7,840 bases of DNA from an uncultured Lachnospiraceae bacterium. Its GTDB lineage: Bacteria; Bacillota; Clostridia; Lachnospirales; Lachnospiraceae. The notes under the pieces were generated by a model. The model was not told the DNA's origin. It saw nothing but the letters and a program-made list of their open reading frames with translations, and made no database searches. The stretch is taken from contig CAJTYM010000078.1 in the NCBI GenBank assembly GCA_910583835.1, positions 1 through 7,840 of the forward strand. Direction: 5' to 3'. Positions 1 through 4,829 of the stretch are shown in pieces (the stretch's first letter is position 1; every line of letters begins with the position of its first letter). A program made the position numbers and the translations under genes.

Positions 1-2
1 TT

Positions 3-422
3 GTACTTGAAATGTGGAGGAATTGCAAAATCTTTTCCGGTTTATCCGGGTTAGGCTATGTAACGGTGGAAGCGGTAGAGGCAGGTTATAATTCTCTGCA
101 TGATGTGGGTGGCTGTGTGGGATACATACTGACCTTTTCCGATGAAAAATCCGTCTATGTAACAGGCGATACGTCAACCACAGAACAGATGCCTTTGCTG
201 GCAGAGAAAAGTATTGATTATGCCTTCTTCTGCTGTGACGGTATTTACAACATGGGATTGGATGAAGCGGCGGAATGTGCAGAAATGGTTGGAGCAAAGC
301 ATAATATTCCCTACCACATGACGGCGGAGGAAGGTGTTGTTTTTGACAGGGAGCTTGCGGAAAAGTTTGGAGCGCCCAACCGTCTGATTGTGGAAGCCGG
401 GGAAGAAATTATAATTGAATAA
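3..422 (+). CDS. MBL-fold metal-dependent hydrolase (UlaG-like), 5' end outside window
   Basis: This is the C-terminal part of a metallo-beta-lactamase-fold hydrolase. The frame is open to the left window edge, so the gene probably begins upstream; an in-frame ATG at 12 exists but has no convincing ribosome site and would give only 136 aa, against roughly 200 or more for the family. Visible family features are an AGYNSLHD segment in the place of the usual AYN..H metal-proximal strand, VGYIL, the metal-ligand-type YVTGDTST, the IDYAFFCCDG strand, and a late IPYHM carrying the C-terminal histidine. UlaG-like enzymes hydrolyse varied substrates and the actual substrate cannot be read from this fragment. 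It ends 29 bases before the aldo/keto reductase start and is probably co-transcribed with it as ordinary chromosomal content. Family assignment is fairly sure; specific function is unknown. Confidence 0.75.
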   Translation, partial: VLEMWRNCKIFSGLSGLGYVTVEAVEAGYNSLHDVGGCVGYILTFSDEKSVYVTGDTSTTEQMPLLAEKSIDYAFFCCDGIYNMGLDEAAECAEMVGAKHNIPYHMTAEEGVVFDRELAEKFGAPNRLIVEAGEEIIIE

Positions 423-451
423 AAAATTATAGAGCGAATGGAGGAAATGTG

Positions 452-787
452 ATGGAAAAATTTGGTTTTGGGTTAATGAGGCTGCCGGTGGTAAACGGAA
501 ATTATAGTGAGATAGATATTCCGCGCATGACAGAAATGGTGGATGCCTTTTTGGAAGCGGGCGGCACATATTTTGACACGGCATATCCTTATCATGGTGG
601 CAACAGTGAAAAGGCTTTCCGGGAAGCCGTGGTAAAACGGTATCCGAGAGAGCGTTTTACTATTACGGATAAGATGCCGGTTTACATGGTGCAGAAAACG
701 GAACAGATGCAGGGGATATTTGAGGAACAGTTAAACCGGTGCGGCGTGGAGTATTTTGATGCCCGTGTTATAATAGGGCTAAGTTAG
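452..787 (+). pseudogene. Aldo/keto reductase, truncated after ~104 residues at the mobile-element junction
   Basis: The first third of an NADP-dependent aldo/keto reductase. GGAGG at 440-444 sits 7 bases before ATG 452, which is preferred over the GTG at 449. The N-terminus shows GFGLMRLP, then GGTYFDTAYPYHGG with the catalytic Asp (D42) and Tyr (Y47), then FTITDKMP with the catalytic Lys (K74). Homology is clear up to CGVEYFD, where the family normally continues with a short strand ending in the catalytic His (for example YYLLH). Here it reads ARVIIGLS and stops, so the His and most of the barrel are missing. A full protein would be about 300-380 aa. The simplest explanation is insertion of the downstream element near base 763, with the remainder of the gene expected beyond the far end of the element. 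A functional product from this fragment is unlikely. Confidence 0.85.
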
Positions 788-807
788 AAGAAACCCAGTA
801 AAATCAA

Positions 808-856
808 GGGGTTAAGCCTAATTTAGTCCTATTTTTTATACCTGATTGGGGTTAAG
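808..856. repeat. Direct repeat pair GGGGTTAAG near the element end
   Basis: GGGGTTAAG occurs at 808-816 and again at 848-856, exactly 40 bases apart. Both copies are preceded by similar bases (ATCAA and TGATT). Short direct repeats close to an element end are the usual form of recombinase arm-type sites, and spacing near four helical turns would put both on one DNA face. The role is inference; the repeats themselves are directly visible. Confidence 0.5.
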
Positions 857-994
857 AATGGGCAGCGCTGAACAATTCAAAACCTACATTACGGAAGTCA
901 GATATGGTCGATACAGATATGGTCGGGCTTTGGCTTTTAGTGGAATGAGAGGTGAAAATTTAATATAAGATCATTTAGGTAGGACTAAATTGGC
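816..994. repeat. Long-range inverted repeat (arms 816-831 and 980-994)
   Basis: GCCTAATTTAGTCCTA at 816-831 is matched on the opposite strand by TAGGACTAAATTGGC at 980-994. Twelve bases pair perfectly (820-831 with 980-991), and three more after a one-base bulge. The arms enclose about 148 bases that include one direct-repeat copy at 848 and the tandem repeat at 899-925. Possible roles are paired recombinase or regulator sites, an origin of transfer or single-strand origin, or a relic of a nested insertion. No coding capacity of note lies between the arms. Confidence 0.55.
899..925 (+). repeat. Tandem iteron-like repeat CAGATATGGTCG x2
   Basis: CAGATATGGTCG is present at 899-910 and 914-925, a 15-base period with a 3-base spacer (ATA). 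Short near-tandem repeats of this kind are typical binding sites for replication initiators, ParR-like proteins or regulators. Only two full copies are visible, fewer than in most iteron arrays or centromeres, so the role is open. Confidence 0.5.
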
Positions 995-999
995 TCTCG

Positions 1000-1016
1000 A
1001 AACGGTTGTTCCGTTT
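1000..1016 (+). promoter_or_regulatory. Small hairpin AAACGG-N5-CCGTTT before the first element gene
   Basis: AAACGG at 1000-1005 and CCGTTT at 1011-1016 form a perfect 6-bp stem with loop TTGTT. No U-tract follows directly, so it is not an intrinsic terminator. It lies 53 bases upstream of the GTG start at 1070, so it could be an operator dyad or a leader-RNA stem. No convincing promoter hexamer pair was found in 788-1069. Confidence 0.3.
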
Positions 1017-1069
1017 GGCTATTGCTGACTTATTCCTACTTTTTTTATTGCAAAAAGGAGGGAAAGAAA

Positions 1070-1462
1070 GTGGCAATGACAAGGAGAGAGCTGATTGAGT
1101 TCTTAGACGGACTGGTGGAATTAGCCAGTGAGGAAAACAAGATAAGGGCAGTATTGGTAAAGGAAAAATTCATCAGTGACTTTGAAAAGAGTTACGAGTA
1201 TGGGGAGGAGGTTGAAAAAACAGTTTCCTATCTGCCGCCACATTATATAGTAGCGATGTCGGATGATGTGCAGCAAGAAATCAAAGAAAAGATAATCACA
1301 GCATTAACAGAGGCAGGCGAATGTACCCCTGAAAACATTGACCGTGCTATGAGTTCCAAAATCTATGACGTAGAGGATCTGATTGATATTCGTGAGTATG
1401 TCAAGATGATGGAAACAGAGCAGAAGAAGAAAACGGAACAGAAAAGGAGGGGCGGCAGATGA
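1070..1462 (+). CDS. Hypothetical charged protein, first gene of the element operon (130 aa)
   Basis: I do not recognise this family. The GTG at 1070 is chosen because AAAGGAGGG at 1054-1062 lies about 8 bases upstream; ATG 1076 is too far from that site, and the open frame back to 1022 has no ribosome site. The 130-aa product is soluble, has no signal peptide or membrane segment, and looks mostly helical and acidic. It starts with TRRELIEFLDGLVELA, has a central SYLPPHYIVAMSDDVQQEI stretch, a helical ENIDRAMSSKIYDVEDLIDI region, and a lysine/arginine-rich tail (EQKKKTEQKRRGGR). Its stop overlaps the next start in an ATGA arrangement (1459-1462), which implies translational coupling. Position ahead of parM suggests a role in element maintenance, replication control or regulation, but nothing in the sequence fixes it. 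Confidence 0.7.
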   Translation: MAMTRRELIEFLDGLVELASEENKIRAVLVKEKFISDFEKSYEYGEEVEKTVSYLPPHYIVAMSDDVQQEIKEKIITALTEAGECTPENIDRAMSSKIYDVEDLIDIREYVKMMETEQKKKTEQKRRGGR

Positions 1463-1602
1463 TAGGGGCAGGAATTATTGTATTTTTAATGCTTGTGCTA
1501 TACTTTTCGCTTGCAAGATCAGCAGGTATGGCAGACAGAAAAATGGAAGAAATATACAGGCTTTCCGCTGCAAGAGAGGCGGGTGGCTTGGATGGGAATT
1601 AA
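1459..1602 (+). CDS. 47-aa single-pass membrane protein
   Basis: A small open frame starting at ATG 1459, overlapping the preceding stop by 4 bases (ATGA). AGGAGGGGCGG at 1446-1455 is a strong ribosome site just upstream. The product has one hydrophobic segment at residues 3-20 (rich in I, V, L and F), then a basic and polar tail with MADRKMEEIYRLSAAREAGG and a C-terminal LDGN. The hydrophobic N-terminus with a charged helical tail fits a single-pass anchor. Tight coupling on both sides (the next gene probably starts inside its 3' end) supports it as real. Function is unknown. It could be a membrane tether for a neighbouring protein. Confidence 0.6.
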   Translation: MIGAGIIVFLMLVLYFSLARSAGMADRKMEEIYRLSAAREAGGLDGN

Positions 1603-1858
1603 TGTAAGGATGCAGGATGCTCCAAAACAAAGCGAAATTATTGCGGCACAGGTAAAACTGGAAAAAGATCTGAAAAGCTGTATGAACTGTAAATTTTTTT
1701 ACGGAAACAACAGTCAGTGCCTTGCCAAAAAGTGTATCGGGGAAGAAAGCAGACCTGAGATCATGGAAGTGGACAAAGAAAGCATGTGCTTCGGATGCCC
1801 GTACAGACAGTCAGAAAAATATTGCTTTCCCTGTATGAGAAAGATATTAAGGAGATAA
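1592..1858 (+). CDS. Cysteine-rich, probable zinc-binding small protein (about 88 aa)
   Basis: The open frame extends upstream to 1493, but the useful starts are ATG 1592 (88 aa, overlapping the previous gene by 11 bases) or ATG 1610 (82 aa); neither has a perfect ribosome site, so the start is uncertain. The protein holds two cysteine clusters: SCMNCKFFYGNNSQCLAKKC in the middle, then MCFGCPYR and YCFPC near the C-terminus. CxxC-x(n)-C and CxxC spacing of this kind normally coordinates zinc, and the CxxCxFFxG start resembles small zinc-ribbon proteins found on Firmicutes mobile elements. There is no signal peptide, so it is cytoplasmic. It sits directly before parM. DNA binding or a protein-protein adaptor role is plausible, but I cannot name a family. 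Confidence 0.65.
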   Translation: MGINVRMQDAPKQSEIIAAQVKLEKDLKSCMNCKFFYGNNSQCLAKKCIGEESRPEIMEVDKESMCFGCPYRQSEKYCFPCMRKILRR

Positions 1859-1891
1859 GGCATTATGAAAAGTATATGGAGGAAGAACAAA

Positions 1892-2815
1892 ATGGAAAAA
1901 CATATTGAAGTAATTGGAATCGATCACGGCTGGGCGAACATGAAAACAGCCACACAGATTTTTACAACAGGGGTAAAGGAAATCACTACAGAACCCGCAT
2001 TTTATGATGATGTGGTGGAACTGGACGGAAAGTATTACAAGGTAGGCGGGAAACGTCTTGAGGTCAGGGACACGAAAGTTGAGAATGACAACTTCTACCT
2101 GCTTACCCTTGCGGCAGTCGCAAAGGAACTGAACAGGCGGGGAATGAGAAATACAGATGTCCTTTTATCGGTAGGACTTCCGCTGACAAGGTTTGGTGCA
2201 GAGAAGCAGGACTTCATTGATTATCTGTCAAAGAAGAAAGAAGTAAGTTTCCTCTTTGAAAAAGAGAAGTATACAGCAAGGATAGCAAGGGTGTCCGTGT
2301 TCCCTCAATGCTATGCGGCGGTTGCGGAGCAGTTGAAAGCCCTGCCGGAGCGTGTAGTGGTAGTGGATATAGGGAGCTGGACCATTGACATCATGCCGAT
2401 ACAGAACGGTAAGCCGAATGAGGCGGAATGTATCACAAGCCAGCAGGGACTTATCCGCTGCATGAGGACGATCAATGAGGAATGTAACAGACAGATCGGG
2501 CAGGAACTTGAGGAAAATGTGATACAGCAGGTCATGGCAACCGGAGAAGCGATGCTGCCGGATAAGTACATGAATATTATAAGGGACTGCCTGCGTGATT
2601 TCGCTCAGAAAGTATACAATACCCTGAAAGAACATGGTTATAATCTTGATGTGATACCGATTGTGTTTGTAGGCGGCGGGGCGGCGGTCATGCGGCTGTT
2701 CGGTTCGCATGAGGGCGCAAATATCCAGTATATTGAGGACATCAGGGCAAACGCAAAGGGGTATGAGCAGCTTGGCAGGGTTTTTCTTGCAAAGCACCGT
2801 AATCAGATTGGATAG
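1892..2815 (+). CDS. parM: ParM/StbA-type plasmid-segregation actin-like ATPase
   Basis: An actin-fold ATPase that, in plasmids, polymerises into filaments that push DNA copies apart. ATG 1892 is preferred: GGAGG at 1878-1882 lies 9 bases upstream and the first motif then sits at the normal distance from the N-terminus; ATG 1865, with GGAG at 1851, is an alternative. The 307-aa length matches ParM. Visible motifs are phosphate-1 IGIDHGWANMKT (residues 8-19), phosphate-2 VVVVDIGSWTIDIM (around D159), and an adenosine-type VFVGGGAAVM (around G261-G263). It is followed 11 bases later by a ParR-like gene, the usual order for a type II partition cassette. The family call is confident. That it segregates an excised circular form of this element, rather than serving some other conjugation step, is inference. 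Confidence 0.88.
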   Translation: MEKHIEVIGIDHGWANMKTATQIFTTGVKEITTEPAFYDDVVELDGKYYKVGGKRLEVRDTKVENDNFYLLTLAAVAKELNRRGMRNTDVLLSVGLPLTRFGAEKQDFIDYLSKKKEVSFLFEKEKYTARIARVSVFPQCYAAVAEQLKALPERVVVVDIGSWTIDIMPIQNGKPNEAECITSQQGLIRCMRTINEECNRQIGQELEENVIQQVMATGEAMLPDKYMNIIRDCLRDFAQKVYNTLKEHGYNLDVIPIVFVGGGAAVMRLFGSHEGANIQYIEDIRANAKGYEQLGRVFLAKHRNQIG

Positions 2816-2826
2816 GGGTGGGGCAT

Positions 2827-3267
2827 ATGGCAAAGTCAAATATTATTTACCGGAGTTACCGACTCAACCTTGACAATGAGCAGCACCGCAGGGTAAACAA
2901 GGTGCTTGCGGAACTGAATACAGACATTCATAAGTCTGTAAACCAGTTCATAACGGATGCCATAGATTTCTACACAAACAGCTTCGGGGATGAAAACCTG
3001 CTGAAAGGGACAGGGGAACAGAAGAAAAAGGAAGAAGAATACATTTTAAAGAGTGACCTTGATGGCATCCGTGAGGAACTAAAGAATGATGTTAAGACTG
3101 AAATTATCATGCTGCTCGGCGCTGCCCTCGGAGGCGGGGCGGCACGGGTGGCGGAGGGCAGCATGGGAAGGATTGTCATGGAAACCATGACTAAGGAGAC
3201 AGAAACACATAATACAGAGGAAATCACAGATCCAACCATGATGGAACTGGTTGACAACTGGGGATAG
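2827..3267 (+). CDS. ParR-like ribbon-helix-helix partition protein (146 aa)
   Basis: Start ATG 2827 follows AGGGGTGGGG (2814-2823); GTG 2818 is a weaker alternative. The N-terminal 50 residues look like a ribbon-helix-helix DNA-binding unit: a short strand (IIYRSYRLNLD), a helix (EQHRRVNKVLAELN), then HKSVNQFITDAIDFY. A charged linker with EQKKKEEE follows, then a helical segment (DLDGIREELKNDVKTEIIML), a glycine-rich LLGAALGGGAA stretch, and an acidic tail. In type II partition ParR binds the centromere and caps ParM filaments through its C-terminal tail, and this gene sits directly after parM, so that role fits. I did not identify a specific family beyond this. A frameshifted partial copy lies at 4585-4709, showing that this locus has been duplicated. 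Confidence 0.75.
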   Translation: MAKSNIIYRSYRLNLDNEQHRRVNKVLAELNTDIHKSVNQFITDAIDFYTNSFGDENLLKGTGEQKKKEEEYILKSDLDGIREELKNDVKTEIIMLLGAALGGGAARVAEGSMGRIVMETMTKETETHNTEEITDPTMMELVDNWG

Positions 3268-3279
3268 GAGGAATGACAT

Positions 3280-3462
3280 ATGGCAGGAATTGTTTTAAGA
3301 AAGACAGGGGTGGTATTGCTTACCATATTGAAATGGATATTACAGGCGGTGCTTGTGGCATTGAAGCTGGTATTTGGAATTGCAAAACTGTTCCTGCTGC
3401 TTCTTGCTCTGGTTATGAGGATTGTACTGACAATGGCAGGTGTTTCGTCAGGCAGACGGTGA
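3280..3462 (+). CDS. 60-aa hydrophobic membrane protein, copy 1
   Basis: AGGAGG at 3266-3271 overlaps the parR stop and lies 8 bases before ATG 3280, so translation is well supported and probably coupled. The product is hydrophobic from residue 10 to 56 with basic residues at regular intervals (R7, K8, K18, K29, K36, R47, R59, R60) and ends SGRR. It could form two short membrane helices or a long amphipathic one. I do not recognise the family. A second copy at 4811-4993 is 48/60 identical (80%), with many of the base changes silent, which argues for selection on the protein. Candidate roles are an accessory conjugation membrane component, a membrane-active peptide, or an anchor for the partition complex; none can be chosen from sequence alone. 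Confidence 0.7.
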   Translation: MAGIVLRKTGVVLLTILKWILQAVLVALKLVFGIAKLFLLLLALVMRIVLTMAGVSSGRR

Positions 3463-3496
3463 GAAGGTATAACAACATTGGAAGGAGGTGGTAAAT

Positions 3497-3592
3497 ATGT
3501 GGATGCTGAAATTTTACAAGGCATACGCAAAGGACAAGAGACTGAAAAGAATGCTTGCATACTGGAGTAAGCTGAACAAGACAGTATCATAG
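3497..3592 (+). CDS. 31-aa basic microprotein with a near-perfect ribosome site
   Basis: AAGGAGGTG at 3482-3490 lies 6 bases before ATG 3497, one of the best ribosome sites in the window. The product has 31 residues, begins MWMLKFYKAYAKDKRLK and ends LAYWSKLNKTVS. It is strongly basic and aromatic, and would form an amphipathic helix. The stop (3590-3592) overlaps the ribosome site of the next small frame. Its place in the operon and its initiation signals argue that it is translated. I do not recognise it. It could be a small regulatory or membrane-associated peptide, or a leader whose translation matters more than its product. Confidence 0.5.
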   Translation: MWMLKFYKAYAKDKRLKRMLAYWSKLNKTVS

Positions 3593-3601
3593 GAGGAAAC
3601 A

Positions 3602-3670
3602 ATGCACAGAATACGGGACAGTCCTGAACTGATATGTGTCCCGTGCAGATTATGCAGAGTCTGCCCATAA
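3602..3670 (+). CDS. 22-aa microprotein with CxxCxxCxxC (or structured leader RNA)
   Basis: AGGAGG at 3591-3596 lies 5 bases before ATG 3602, and the frame ends with TAA at 3668-3670. The product ends in CVPCRLCRVCP, four cysteines at an exact three-residue period, a pattern suited to binding a metal or iron-sulfur cluster. The same DNA can form stems: ACGGGACA (3613-3620) with TGTCCCGT (3637-3644), and GCAGA (3645-3649) with TCTGC (3660-3664). The cysteine pattern could therefore be a by-product of an RNA structure. Nothing known to me matches it. Moderate support comes from the ribosome site and the operon position. Confidence 0.4.
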   Translation: MHRIRDSPELICVPCRLCRVCP

Positions 3671-3702
3671 GGGAGAGGACAGCGGCACACGGACACAGCC
3701 TG

Positions 3703-3723
3703 CCTTTTCCTTATGGGGAAAGG
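3703..3723 (+). promoter_or_regulatory. Hairpin that could mask the lipoprotein ribosome site
   Basis: CCTTTTCC (3703-3710) can pair with GGGAAAGG (3716-3723), eight pairs including one G-T, with loop TTATG. The 3' arm contains the GGAAAGGA purines just before ATG 3737, so folding could lower initiation of the lipoprotein. No U-run follows, so a terminator is unlikely. Confidence 0.35.
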
Positions 3724-3736
3724 ATAGGTGATTCAT

Positions 3737-4564
3737 ATGAAAAAGAGATTATTTCTGATTTTATCCGTAAGTATCTTGCTAATTGCCGGGTGTGGCAATA
3801 AGGATATTCCGGCTGATATGGAGACGGAAAAGACTGAAATGGCAGGAGGCACTGAGGAAACAGATATGGCGGGAGATGATGAAATCCCTGCTGCGGATCA
3901 GGCAGAAAACGGGGAGACAGACAAGGGGCAGAGCGAAAAGGAAATGCCAAAGGAAACGGAACCGGAAGATGGGGATAAGGAGGATAAGGGAGCGGGGGAA
4001 ACACCTGAACCCCGGTCTGTGCAGCCAGAGCGGAAAGAGGAAACAGAACCCGCACAAAGCAGTACAGATGTTCCGAAACAGGAAGAAGCGAAGCCGGAAG
4101 AAACAAAACCGGAAGAAACAAAGCCGGAGTACGATGCAAAGCCGGAAGAAACAAAACCAGAAGAAACAAAACCGGAGGAAACAAAGCAGCAGGAACAGAC
4201 AGTGACCATATCGCCATACAATCCCGTATCTGTATGCAGTCAGGCGGTTGCAAAGTGTCAGGCGGGCGGCATGATAACCACCACGGATAATCTTGCAAAC
4301 CTGCTGTCAGAGGGAAAGATCACACAGGAAGAATATAATTCCTATTATCCATATGACGGACTGGGGTATTACAGTGTATTTGTGGAGACAGACCTGAACA
4401 AAGCGTCCACTACGTCCGGCAGGAAACTCGGCAGTGAGGACGGGATAGCGGATTACATTGCAGAGATGATGATGCTAGAAACGGAGCCTGTATTTTACAT
4501 TGAATATACAGGGGTGTGCAGCCTTAACGGGACAGAATTTTATGAGTTCCGTTGTTACAGGTAG
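3737..4564 (+). CDS. Lipoprotein with PEETK-repeat stalk and cysteine-containing C-terminal domain (275 aa)
   Basis: ATG 3737 (MKKRLFLIL) is preferred to the upstream GTG 3728 because it begins a standard lipoprotein signal; GGAAAGGATAGG lies just before it. The signal is KKR, a hydrophobic core at residues 5-17, and lipobox IAGC with Cys19 as the lipidation site. Residues about 20-155 are low-complexity and very acidic or polar (E, D, K, T, P), ending in PEETK repeats at 4091-4183, which suits an extended stalk through the cell wall. A folded domain follows from about TVTISPYNPVSVC to the end, with four cysteines (VCSQ, KCQ, VCSL, RCYR) and aromatic-rich YNSYYPYDGLGYYSVF. Anchored outside the membrane and carried on the element, it could act in mating contact, surface exclusion or phage defence. 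I do not recognise the C-terminal domain. Confidence 0.75.
   Translation: MKKRLFLILSVSILLIAGCGNKDIPADMETEKTEMAGGTEETDMAGDDEIPAADQAENGETDKGQSEKEMPKETEPEDGDKEDKGAGETPEPRSVQPERKEETEPAQSSTDVPKQEEAKPEETKPEETKPEYDAKPEETKPEETKPEETKQQEQTVTISPYNPVSVCSQAVAKCQAGGMITTTDNLANLLSEGKITQEEYNSYYPYDGLGYYSVFVETDLNKASTTSGRKLGSEDGIADYIAEMMMLETEPVFYIEYTGVCSLNGTEFYEFRCYR
4091..4183 (+). repeat. 15-bp in-frame repeats encoding KPEET
   Basis: Five 15-base units close to AAGCCGGAAGAAACA start at 4091, 4106, 4139, 4154 and 4169, with an 18-base variant unit at 4121-4138 (encoding KPEYDA). The units vary at one or two bases. Such repeats readily expand or contract by slippage, so the stalk length of the lipoprotein should vary between strains without changing the frame. 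Confidence 0.8.
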
Positions 4565-4584
4565 GATCACACCGATGCCGGATT

Positions 4585-4709
4585 ATGCAGGATTGTACCG
4601 GATTATGTCTTAGACTTGACAACAGGCAGCGCCGGAAGGTACACTGGGTATTGGCGGAGCTGAATACAGAAATATAAAATCCGTAAACCAGTTCGTTGCT
4701 GATATGGCA
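4585..4709 (+). pseudogene. Decayed partial copy of the parR-like gene
   Basis: DNA at 4599-4709 aligns with 2851-2964 of the intact parR-like gene. Shared stretches include GAGCTGAATACAGA (GAACTGAATACAGA in parR) and CCGTAAACCAGTTCG (CTGTAAACCAGTTCA in parR). A 2-base deletion between 4599 and 4618 and a 1-base deletion near 4672 break the frame; the frame from ATG 4585 ends at TAA 4675 after 30 aa (reading LDNRQRRKVHWVLAELNTEI). The sequence after the frameshift reads VNQFVAD, matching VNQFITD. Together with the membrane-protein copy that follows, this shows an old segmental duplication. The bases between the lipoprotein stop (4564) and 4585 hold nothing else recognisable. Confidence 0.7.
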
Positions 4710-4757
4710 ATCCTTAATATCCGCAGGCATGAAAGCATTGTGCAGGAGGCGGTTAAT

Positions 4758-4829
4758 ATGGAAGAATCAGTACAATGTAAGGATTGCGGTAGAGGATGGG
4801 GGAAATGTCTATGGTGGGAATGGTTTTGA
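4758..4829 (+). CDS. Possible 23-aa CxxC microprotein overlapping the next gene
   Basis: AGGAGG at 4744-4749 lies 8 bases before ATG 4758, giving a 23-aa frame that contains CKDCGRGWGKC and a tryptophan-rich end (LWWEWF), with stop at 4827-4829. It overlaps the start of the membrane protein copy at 4811 in another frame, so it could act as a coupling leader. The strong ribosome site is the main support. It may instead be a remnant of the duplicated parR-like frame, since it is in phase with the post-frameshift VNQFVAD reading. Low confidence. Confidence 0.3.
   Translation: MEESVQCKDCGRGWGKCLWWEWF

Noticed and set aside
769..774. TATAAT as an outward or inward promoter at the insertion junction
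   Set aside because: There is no -35-like hexamer 16-18 bases upstream; it may simply be part of the AT-rich crossover core.
2228..2839. 203-residue minus-strand frame opposite parM
   Set aside because: The plus strand carries clear ParM motifs across the same span; the reverse frame shows no family features and no ribosome site.
3273..3494. 73-residue plus frame overlapping the 60-aa membrane protein
   Set aside because: ATG 3273 is only one base after the AGGAGG, too close to use, and only the 3280 frame is conserved in the second copy.
2970..3668. 232-residue minus-strand frame opposite parR and the small genes
   Set aside because: It is serine- and cysteine-rich without domain features, and it crosses several plus-strand genes with good ribosome sites.
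4091..4183. CRISPR-like periodic repeats
   Set aside because: The 15-base units are contiguous, in frame and encode KPEET; there are no unique spacers.
3783..4205. Plus-strand frame of 140 residues rich in R, K and Q inside the lipoprotein gene
   Set aside because: It is a frame-shifted reading of the same acidic repeats; it lacks a ribosome site and ends with the repeat.
3711..4298. Long open frames on the minus strand opposite the lipoprotein (3711-4298, 3779-4057, 3898-4221)
   Set aside because: They come from the purine-rich, repeat-containing lipoprotein DNA read backwards, giving low-complexity SSGFVSSGF-type or proline/leucine strings with no ribosome site.
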